The notes under the pieces were generated by a model that did not search any database, was not told the origin of the DNA, and saw only the letters and a program-made list of their open reading frames with translations. Positions 22,279 through 27,071 of a stretch of DNA of 27,071 nt are shown here, in pieces (the stretch's first letter is position 1; the number at the start of each line of letters is the position of its first letter). The position numbers and the translations under genes were made by a program. Source of the DNA: a virus; the IMG/VR virus record IMGVR_UViG_3300020451_000338, positions 1-27,071 of that record. One strand, given 5' to 3'.

Positions 22279-22965
22279 TTAGTCCTCCTCCTCAAGTCCA
22301 AGTTTAACACGTTCACGATGTTTGTCCTCCTTGATACGGTTTTGATCTGTGTTGTCAGTTGCTGAGTCATAAACTTTCTTATTTGCTTGGGTGAATCCCT
22401 TCTCCCAAGGCATAAGTTCTTGACTGTCACTTAGTTCAAGGGGGTTTCCAGCCTCCCAACCTTTCATTCCAGCATTACGTTCAATCTCACCCTGTTTATC
22501 CTCCTCTTTCTTCCTTTGATTGTCCTCAAATTCTTCACGTGGAGTGATAGGTTTATCAGAGTCAACTTTATCGACGTGGAAATCAGTTGAACTATCTCCT
22601 AGCATCCTAGGAGTTCCCATTATCTTACCATACTTTTTAATATCTTCATCAAAATGACTTCGTTTCACTGCACGTTTATCAATGATCTTAGTCCCTGTCT
22701 TACCACTGTCTTCATCACTATCATTCCAAGATGCTGGCTGTGGTGGTTGAAAATTAGAACCTCTTTCTTCTACGGTTCTGGTTTCATTATCCATATCAGG
22801 ATAGCTAGGGAAAGCTTCAGCAGATCTATGTGCTGCGTACCTTAACTTACCTGGTACCACGTGTAGATTAGGATTCTGTCTTAGGAAATCTTCTCGTTGA
22901 TCTAACGACAAGAACAATTCCCCAACAGATTCATTATCTTTATTAGCAAATTCGTAAAGGGGCAT
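22279..22965 (-). CDS. Charged hypothetical protein with FmdB-like N-terminus
   Basis: The first 40 residues (MPLYEFANKDNESVGELFLS) resemble FmdB-type N-termini without the cysteines. The rest is highly charged and probably disordered, with long runs of Glu, Asp and Lys (EEFEDNQRKKEEDKQGEIER). The segment ELMPWEKGFTQANKKVYD near residue 185 is the only clearly patterned C-terminal part. No enzymatic motif is present. It starts at a TGATG overlap with the prolyl-hydroxylase-type gene. The extended, charged composition would suit a protein that binds nucleic acid or is packaged, but nothing here decides that. Confidence 0.6.
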   Translation of the reverse strand: MPLYEFANKDNESVGELFLSLDQREDFLRQNPNLHVVPGKLRYAAHRSAEAFPSYPDMDNETRTVEERGSNFQPPQPASWNDSDEDSGKTGTKIIDKRAVKRSHFDEDIKKYGKIMGTPRMLGDSSTDFHVDKVDSDKPITPREEFEDNQRKKEEDKQGEIERNAGMKGWEAGNPLELSDSQELMPWEKGFTQANKKVYDSATDNTDQNRIKEDKHRERVKLGLEEED

Positions 22966-23612
22966 CAGAATTTCATTACTGTAATATATCTAGGTCTGTG
23001 TGCTGCTGTAAGAGGTGGTCTAGCAGAGTGTGGTATCCTTCCATCGAATGATACTACTCGACCTGGTTTAGGTAAGACTGCCTTAGTGATCTCATCATTA
23101 AGATCATAGAAGATAGTCTCTCCACCCCAGTCACGATTCCATTCATCATTAAGATAGAACATTACCGTACGATTCTTAGGACTCACATTGTCTACGTGTG
23201 CCTTAGGACGGTCTCCAGAGCGTAGAAGATTTGTATATACATTTGGTAAGGATTCGTATGGTGGCACCTTACAGACCTTTGTGAGTGCCTCATACAATAC
23301 TGTGCATAAGTCTTCGTCTTCTTTATCGCAACTAGGATCACCTTTATGAACACGTGTCCAATATAAATCTGATGATCGCATTGGATCCATTGGATCGTGC
23401 TTCATCATATCCTGAACGTATTCAAGTTGATAATTTTTTATCTCTTCTTCACTTCTTTCTTGTGCTAGAAAATGTCTCGCCTTATCACAAGCAGCAGAAT
23501 CATTAGCTCGCTGCAATGAATAGAAACCTTGTGAAAGATATCTAAAGATAGATGCCAATGCTTTTTCTTCTACAACGTCATCCCATACTTTAATATCATT
23601 CAACCAGTCCAT
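22965..23612 (-). CDS. 2OG-Fe(II) oxygenase, prolyl-4-hydroxylase type
   Basis: This 215-aa protein has the canonical 2OG dioxygenase site: H139-x-D141 in KAHVDNVSPKNRTVMFYLND, WGGETIFYD, and distal H195 in VVSFDGRIPHSARP, followed by R208 in RPRYITVMKF as the 2OG-binding Arg. This HxD form is the prolyl/asparaginyl hydroxylase class, distinct from the HxH form of the three tandem oxygenases nearby. The N-terminal part is helical (residues 12-75). It overlaps thyX by 13 bp. The substrate is unknown; candidates for phage enzymes include protein side chains and nucleobases. All key residues are present, so it is probably active. Confidence 0.85.
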   Translation of the reverse strand: MDWLNDIKVWDDVVEEKALASIFRYLSQGFYSLQRANDSAACDKARHFLAQERSEEEIKNYQLEYVQDMMKHDPMDPMRSSDLYWTRVHKGDPSCDKEDEDLCTVLYEALTKVCKVPPYESLPNVYTNLLRSGDRPKAHVDNVSPKNRTVMFYLNDEWNRDWGGETIFYDLNDEITKAVLPKPGRVVSFDGRIPHSARPPLTAAHRPRYITVMKF

Positions 23613-24238
23613 CCTAATGCCTCCGATACTATAGGAAACTGTGTACGAAATACATCCTTACAAGCATTGGCTATATCCATATGCTCTTTCTGTGTACCGT
23701 GACCACTTCTTAATTCTATGTAGTGTATCCAAGAGCGAACACTACCTGTCATAAAGAGTCGGGTAGGGGTAGCTAGAGGTAGTACAAACCGTGCACATTC
23801 CTTAGCAACACCATCCTTCAACATATTCTGATACAACTTCATCCCTTGCTTGAAATGTTGTTGCATCTTTCTATTGTAATGGTTCACCTTTCTGTCATCC
23901 ATATCATCAGTAGAATTCTGACGGTTCTTTGTGTCTTGTCTACGTAATTCAGGCAAGGGAATCTCATCAGCAAGCAGACTACTATCAGCATACCGTTGAG
24001 AGAACTCTTGGTATGTGAATGATCTGTGTCTCAGTATCTGAGCAGCAAGACCACGTGTAGTGTTAATCTCTACTGTCATATGTGCCTGTTCAAATACAGA
24101 CCAATGACCGTGTTTAATACAATACCCTAGGAGTCCTGCGACCTTAGGATTGTCTTGGTTGTTAGGATTACTTACCCTAGCAACATACCCCATAGTCTTT
24201 TCAGCATCAGGGGTGACAGTAAGAAGTTTTACATTCAT
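23600..24238 (-). CDS. thyX: Flavin-dependent thymidylate synthase ThyX
   Basis: This 212-aa protein has the ThyX signature RHRSFTYQEFSQRY (residues 70-83), which fits RHRx7S, with Thr and Gln where many members have Ser and Asn. Other blocks are HGHWSVFEQAHMTVEI (43-58) and, near the C-terminus, RSWIHYIELRSGHGTQKEHM. It makes dTMP from dUMP using methylene-tetrahydrofolate and FAD, independently of dihydrofolate reductase, and feeds phage DNA synthesis. It is a homotetramer in the family. The start is in an ATGA overlap with the 56-aa gene. Marine Synechococcus and Prochlorococcus use ThyX too, so host origin is plausible. Confidence 0.93.
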   Translation of the reverse strand: MNVKLLTVTPDAEKTMGYVARVSNPNNQDNPKVAGLLGYCIKHGHWSVFEQAHMTVEINTTRGLAAQILRHRSFTYQEFSQRYADSSLLADEIPLPELRRQDTKNRQNSTDDMDDRKVNHYNRKMQQHFKQGMKLYQNMLKDGVAKECARFVLPLATPTRLFMTGSVRSWIHYIELRSGHGTQKEHMDIANACKDVFRTQFPIVSEALGWTG

Positions 24239-24405
24239 TCTGGTTTCGGTTTGTTATAAAATCCTTGTTTGGTACGACGGATCCAAACATCCATTTCTCT
24301 GTCTCTCTCAATTTCTTTGAGTGACATTTCCATCTTGTCCATTTCCTCATTGGAATATAGCCAAGGTTTTTCAAGTGCCTTTCGGATCATTCTTGATACT
24401 TTCAT
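24235..24405 (-). CDS. 56-aa basic hypothetical protein
   Basis: The ATG at 24403-24405 opens a 56-residue frame beginning MKVSRMIRKALEKPWLYSNE and ending KPKPE. It is helical and charged (MEMSLKEIERDREMDVWIRR). Both ends are ATGA overlaps: with the oxygenase stop upstream and with the thyX ATG downstream. It fills the only gap in this run, which is strong evidence for a real coupled gene. The LEKPWLYSNEE segment is similar in style to NPGWYTEQEVYYAK in the 53-aa gene at 26365-26526, hinting at a shared small fold. The function is unknown. Confidence 0.65.
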   Translation of the reverse strand: MKVSRMIRKALEKPWLYSNEEMDKMEMSLKEIERDREMDVWIRRTKQGFYNKPKPE

Positions 24406-25058
24406 CGTGATAAACGTAAACGATAAATGCCAGTGTCTAACTCAGCAGGAACAAAGTTCATAGAAATTGAAACCCTACGTACGTCAGTGGTCAGGATCTT
24501 ACACTCGTGTGTAAGTTGACTTGGCCAGAGAAACAGTATACCTTCCTCTGGCATCATAGTCAAGGACTCACTGTTAAACTGACTTATAGTGCTAGGATTT
24601 ATTGCTAGGTATGGATCGCTCTTCTCCTTGGTCTGTGAATGGAATGTAATACCAGTAGAACCAACAGGAAGATTTAAGTAGTAAGTACCTGAGATAACAC
24701 AGTTAGCGTGACTGTGTTTATACTGCCACCCTCCCTTACGTGTAACATTAACCCAACAGTCAGTAATAATATACTCATCAACTACGTCGTACTTAATAAC
24801 GTCCTTCATAAAATCTAAGTAACTCTCACCCAAGAACTTTTCTAAGTCCTTGATGACAGGATCACCTTCATCTAAAAAATTCTCTCCACTCTTATTCCAG
24901 AAGTGAAATATATCTGATGACACAGGAGAACCATCGATCTCTTTAGTCTTTATACGTTCTCTTACTATGTCCTTAAGTTTCTTATGTCCTTCAGTATTAT
25001 CCCAACGATAGATACCTAATGGTTTAGGAAACATTTCAACAACTTCTACTCTACTCAT
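24402..25058 (-). CDS. 2OG-Fe(II) oxygenase, HxH type (tandem copy 3)
   Basis: This 218-aa protein has TDCWVNVTRKGG, then HSHANCVISGTYYL with probable metal ligands H115 and H117, a distal H184 in LWPSQLTHEC, and the 2OG-binding R195 in RRVSISMNFVP. This is the family often labelled 2OG-Fe(II) oxygenase in marine phages and bacteria. It is paralogous to the two genes upstream but the most diverged of the three, lacking their HLLYDND segment (FLDEGDP here). It overlaps the next oxygenase by 8 bp. The substrate is unknown. The HxH pair in place of HxD makes the exact iron ligand set uncertain. Confidence 0.8.
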   Translation of the reverse strand: MSRVEVVEMFPKPLGIYRWDNTEGHKKLKDIVRERIKTKEIDGSPVSSDIFHFWNKSGENFLDEGDPVIKDLEKFLGESYLDFMKDVIKYDVVDEYIITDCWVNVTRKGGWQYKHSHANCVISGTYYLNLPVGSTGITFHSQTKEKSDPYLAINPSTISQFNSESLTMMPEEGILFLWPSQLTHECKILTTDVRRVSISMNFVPAELDTGIYRLRLSR

Positions 25059-25725
25059 CTTTTGTTAACCTATAGTTGTATCCACCGTACGTAAGTACCT
25101 GTGGCATAAAGTTCATTGAGACTGATACTCTAGCAGAATTTGCTCCAGTTGGCAAGGTGTAATGGTTTAAATTACCTGGCCATAATATAAGATGACCTTC
25201 TGTTGCATTACCTATCTCTTGTCCACTACTAAACGGTGAGTCTTTCAATGTCATATGTTGTAGGTAAGGTTTGTTAGCAGAATTTGAAGGGTTACAGAAC
25301 ACCACATCACCACACTGCCCTTCCATATGTACGTAGTACGTACCAGATACCAAAGAGTTAGCGTGAGCGTGCATCACTTGATGACCACCCTCTGCTGCTA
25401 CATTAACCCAACAGTCAGTAACAAACACATCTTGTGAACTATTATATCCTTGCACATCTATAACAAAATCACAATAACATTCTTCCAACCACCTATGAAA
25501 ATATTTAAAGATAGGTTCATCATTATCATACAGTAAATGCTCTGCACTCTTCTGATAATAATGTTTTAAAGATGGTGCTGCATCATTAATTCTTACGTCA
25601 GATTTTTTTATTGATTCACGTACAGCAACCTTAAATTCTTCGTGCTTATCCTCAGGCATTTTATATGTGCCAAGAGGTGTAGCAAACATACTACGTAAGT
25701 CAATTCTATTAGGTGCTATCCTCAC
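25051..25725 (-). CDS. 2OG-Fe(II) oxygenase, HxH type (tandem copy 2)
   Basis: This 224-aa paralog has EHLLYDNDEPIFKYFHRWLE near residues 62-81, TDCWVNVAAEGG, HAHANSLVSGTYYV (H119, H121), LWPGNLNHYT (H188) and ARVSVSMNFMP (R199), and ends in GGYNYRLTKDE. It shares the whole framework of copy 1 (25722-26387), including Y-x-W spacing in the N-terminal helices, so the two are recent duplicates relative to copy 3. It starts in an ATGA overlap with copy 1. All metal and 2OG residues of the family are kept, so it is probably active. Whether the copies act on different substrates or as a mixed oligomer cannot be told. Confidence 0.82.
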   Translation of the reverse strand: MRIAPNRIDLRSMFATPLGTYKMPEDKHEEFKVAVRESIKKSDVRINDAAPSLKHYYQKSAEHLLYDNDEPIFKYFHRWLEECYCDFVIDVQGYNSSQDVFVTDCWVNVAAEGGHQVMHAHANSLVSGTYYVHMEGQCGDVVFCNPSNSANKPYLQHMTLKDSPFSSGQEIGNATEGHLILWPGNLNHYTLPTGANSARVSVSMNFMPQVLTYGGYNYRLTKDE

Positions 25726-26387
25726 TTCTTAGTCACCTTAAAGTTATAAGCACCAGCTAGGAATTCCTGTGGCATAAAGTTCATAGAGATCGAGACTCTA
25801 GAAGCATTATTCGTAGTGGTGGTAGTCATATGAGATAGATTACTTGGCCACAAAATAAGATACTGTTCTTTACAGTTACCAAAGTGTTGTGCTTCATTAT
25901 AGGGTGTGGCTTTACAATTGTCAAATCCAAAGTAAGGTCTGTTAGCCATTGCACAAGGATTGATATACATTATCTGTCCAGCACCATCAGTCATACGGAG
26001 ATAGTACGTACCAGACACAAATGCATTAGCGTGAGAGTGTAGTACTTGACTACCGCCCTCCTTAGTAACGTTAACCCAACAGTCGGTGATGAATGTTTTA
26101 TCTGTCATCATCCAACCTTGTACGTTAGTTACGTAGTCACCATAACATTCCTCCAACCAGTCGTGAAAGTGTTGAAAGATTTCATCGTCATTATCGTACA
26201 ACAGATGCTCCTTTTGATGCTGATAAAAATGCGTTAACTTACCTCCAGCATACTCACTCTGACCTGGCTGAACTTTTTTAATTGCTTGTCGAGTAGCATC
26301 CAACAGTTCCTTATGCTTGTCATCAGGATACTTATAGTATGCCAATGGCAAGGGAAAAATAGGTTCAACTAGTTCGGCATTCACCAT
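25722..26387 (-). CDS. 2OG-Fe(II) oxygenase, HxH type (tandem copy 1)
   Basis: This is the first of three adjacent paralogs, 221 aa. Key blocks are EHLLYDNDDEIFQHFHDWLE (60-79), TDCWVNVTKEGG, HSHANAFVSGTYYL (H117, H119), LWPSNLSHMT (H186) and SRVSISMNFMP (R197). The variable loop between the second and third blocks (YINPCAMANRPYF) differs most between copies, as expected if it lines the substrate pocket. The 53-aa gene upstream overlaps its 5' end by 23 bp. The 2OG substrate would come from the cyanobacterial pool that also signals nitrogen status, so activity could be linked to host nitrogen state; that last point is inference. Confidence 0.82.
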   Translation of the reverse strand: MVNAELVEPIFPLPLAYYKYPDDKHKELLDATRQAIKKVQPGQSEYAGGKLTHFYQHQKEHLLYDNDDEIFQHFHDWLEECYGDYVTNVQGWMMTDKTFITDCWVNVTKEGGSQVLHSHANAFVSGTYYLRMTDGAGQIMYINPCAMANRPYFGFDNCKATPYNEAQHFGNCKEQYLILWPSNLSHMTTTTTNNASRVSISMNFMPQEFLAGAYNFKVTKK

Positions 26388-26526
26388 TTAATTTTTCATC
26401 ACGAAGTTTGTTTGCTTTAATTCTTTTCTTAATCATCTTAGCATAGTATACTTCTTGTTCAGTATACCATCCAGGATTTTCTTTACTCCTTTTTATAATT
26501 AATTTTGCTGCTTTCTTGTCCTTCAT
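26365..26526 (-). CDS. 53-aa basic conserved cyanophage-type protein
   Basis: This short, Lys-rich protein begins MKDKKAAKLIIKRSKENPGW and continues YTEQEVYYAKMIKKRIKANK. I recognise the KxAKLIIKR..NPxWYTxxEVxYAKxIKKR pattern from small cyanophage proteins of unknown function. The frame is open upstream to 26631, but the ATG at 26526 is preferred. The longer form would overlap the 73-aa gene by 149 bp, whereas this one overlaps by 44 bp and its start has TAGAGC upstream. It overlaps oxygenase copy 1 by 23 bp. The positive charge suggests nucleic acid contact, unproven. Confidence 0.6.
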   Translation of the reverse strand: MKDKKAAKLIIKRSKENPGWYTEQEVYYAKMIKKRIKANKLRDEKLNGECRTS

Positions 26527-26704
26527 AGTACGCTCTAAAGTATGGGACAACACCGTTGGTGATCTTATGCCCCTTTGTGATCCATTCATCCGCACAAGTA
26601 TAGATTGCTTTGGATGTACAAGTGGTACCAAAAGTATGAAGAAGTTTAATTAGAACTTGCTGCCTTAATAATAATTGTTCATCAGTCAGTGTAGCCATCA
26701 TCAT
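26483..26704 (-). CDS. 73-aa hypothetical protein
   Basis: This is a small helical protein with two Cys (C29, C37). The core LTDEQLLLRQQVLIKLLHTF is a likely helix, followed by ADEWITKGHKITNGVVPYFR. No family is recognised. Three ATG codons in a row (26704, 26701, 26698) could each be the start, and none has a strong Shine-Dalgarno. The start overlaps the 56-aa gene by 23 bp, and the 3' end overlaps the 53-aa gene. Such dense overlap is typical of the small early or middle genes of T4-like phages. Confidence 0.6.
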   Translation of the reverse strand: MMMATLTDEQLLLRQQVLIKLLHTFGTTCTSKAIYTCADEWITKGHKITNGVVPYFRAYYEGQESSKINYKKE

Positions 26705-26852
26705 CTTGAAGAGTTAAATAGGTTGATTTTATTAATGCATCCTTAGGTGTGTTGGATGTGTAAGCATCCACGTCAGAATACACTTCTGATTCTAGCACAG
26801 TTAGTAAAGATTTCAAGTCCTTTACCACAGTTTTAAGTTTGGCCTTGTCCAT
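26682..26852 (-). CDS. 56-aa hypothetical protein, cyanophage-type
   Basis: The ATG at 26850-26852 opens a 56-residue frame beginning MDKAKLKTVVKDLKSLLTVL, then ESEVYSDVDAY and a C-terminal DALIKSTYLTLQDDDGYTD. It is a single helix with an acidic end, and from memory the N-terminus is common in cyanophages. The function is unknown. It follows an extended -10 promoter (26872-26880) and the terminator at 26882-26908, so it is the likely first gene of the transcript that continues into the 2OG oxygenases and thyX. GGGAAC just before the ATG is a weak ribosome site. Confidence 0.65.
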   Translation of the reverse strand: MDKAKLKTVVKDLKSLLTVLESEVYSDVDAYTSNTPKDALIKSTYLTLQDDDGYTD

Positions 26853-26871
26853 TTTGTTCCCACTTTAACTA

Positions 26872-26880
26872 TGTATACCA
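26872..26880 (-). promoter_or_regulatory. Extended -10 promoter ahead of the oxygenase/thyX run
   Basis: The minus strand reads TGG-TATACA, an extended -10 element between the terminator and the 56-aa gene. It would start RNA about 15-20 nt before the ATG at 26852. No good -35 is seen. It is similar to the extended -10 at 2236-2244, also upstream of a 2OG oxygenase. Confidence 0.45.
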
Positions 26881-26881
26881 T

Positions 26882-26908
26882 AAAAAAAGACCCCTATTTA
26901 GGGGTCTT
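26882..26908 (-). terminator. Intrinsic terminator after the DUF4278 gene
   Basis: A perfect stem AAGACCCC/GGGGTCTT (extending to 10 bp if the loop closes to 2 nt; 26887-26896 with 26899-26908) is followed on the minus strand by TTTTTT. It lies 4 bp past the 40-aa gene's stop. Confidence 0.85.
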
Positions 26909-26912
26909 AGAG

Positions 26913-27035
26913 TTAAGCAGTAACTGCTTTGCTGTTGTGCTTGACACCTCTGTAAGTCAGTTCTGACTTAATAGATGTGTTTTGCTTGCGTGAATCAGTG
27001 TCGTACTTGACACCACGGTAAGTGACTTGTGCCAT
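26913..27035 (-). CDS. DUF4278-like 40-aa protein
   Basis: The frame begins MAQVTYRGVKYDTDSRKQ and contains a second copy of the motif, SELTYRGVKHNSK. The TYRGVxY motif is characteristic of DUF4278, a family of very short proteins otherwise known from cyanobacteria and their phages. Here there are two motif copies (residues 5-11 and 27-32) in only 40 residues. The ATG at 27035 has AGAGGA about 7 nt upstream, a good ribosome site. A strong terminator follows immediately, so this is the last gene of its transcript. The function is unknown. Confidence 0.7.
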   Translation of the reverse strand: MAQVTYRGVKYDTDSRKQNTSIKSELTYRGVKHNSKAVTA

Positions 27036-27071
27036 TGGCTTGTCCTCTGGATTGGGTGGATAACCCCGTTC

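Noticed and set aside
22276-22282. CTAAATA box before the 80-aa gene
   Set aside because: It ends only 4 bp before the ATG at 22271, so RNA would begin at or after the start codon. It is better explained as a TAA stop context.
22276-22290. Run of GAG codons (GAGGAGGAGGAC) as a strong ribosome site for the 80-aa gene
   Set aside because: It encodes the Glu-Glu-Asp end of the 228-aa protein and sits about 12 nt from the ATG. It may help, but cannot be called a dedicated site.
26365-26631. Longer 88-aa version of the 53-aa gene
   Set aside because: The extra 35 residues (start MVPLVHPKQS) do not look conserved and would overlap the 73-aa gene by 149 bp. The internal ATG at 26526 gives a normal small overlap.
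1-27071. tRNA genes, CRISPR arrays, insertion sequences or integration sites
   Set aside because: No cloverleaf-like sequence, regular spaced repeats, transposase or integrase was found on reading either strand; all longer stretches are accounted for by genes.

Overview
The window is a gene-dense, AT-rich stretch of a T4-like myovirus. It almost certainly infects marine cyanobacteria (Synechococcus or Prochlorococcus). The evidence is the set of T4-type baseplate and head proteins (gp5, gp26, gp27-like, gp4, gp48, gp53, gp54-like) next to replication and transcription proteins (gp32, gp33), together with genes typical of cyanophages or cyanobacteria: phoH, thyX, several 2OG-Fe(II) oxygenases, a DUF1825 protein, a DUF4278 protein and a CP12-like protein. 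No tRNA gene, CRISPR array, transposase or integrase was seen.

Layout. Positions 1-2210 (minus) hold the start of a large virion protein with a perfect TATAAATA late promoter, a small membrane protein, a 54-aa ORF and a 2OG oxygenase behind its own promoter and terminator. Positions 2324-13670 (minus) form the baseplate hub and tail module. In transcription order this is a gp54-like tube protein, an unknown protein, gp26, a 59-aa ORF, a 923-aa putative tape measure with an M23 peptidase domain, a gp27-like hub, a small ORF, a CP12-like protein, an OB-fold gp5 with Calx-beta domains, a separate gp5 beta-helix spike and a small ORF. Positions 13701-17701 (plus) hold gp4, a possible gp2-like protein, gp48 and an enlarged gp53. 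They are driven divergently from a 30-bp strand switch with late-type boxes on both strands. Positions 17766-22271 (minus) hold gp32, a ParB/sulfiredoxin-like protein, a Cys-rich protein, DUF1825, gp33, a PD-(D/E)XK nuclease, PhoH and a small protein. Positions 22279-26852 (minus) are a compact run with a charged protein, a prolyl-hydroxylase-type oxygenase, ThyX, three tandem paralogous 2OG oxygenases and several very small ORFs. A DUF4278 gene closed by a strong terminator ends the window.

How it fits together. The hub module looks rebuilt relative to T4. gp5 has no lysozyme domain and is split into OB and beta-helix proteins, while peptidoglycan-cutting capacity appears to sit in the tape-measure-like protein. 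gp26 overlaps the small ORF upstream of the tape measure at an in-frame T_TTT_TTC slip site, in the correct -1 phase to make a gp26-T fusion. This resembles the lambda G/GT tail-assembly chaperones and is the most interesting signal here. Other notable points are five 2OG oxygenases in one window, a CP12 C-terminal motif inside the baseplate operon, and a three-repeat A/U-rich leader at the gp32 start codon.
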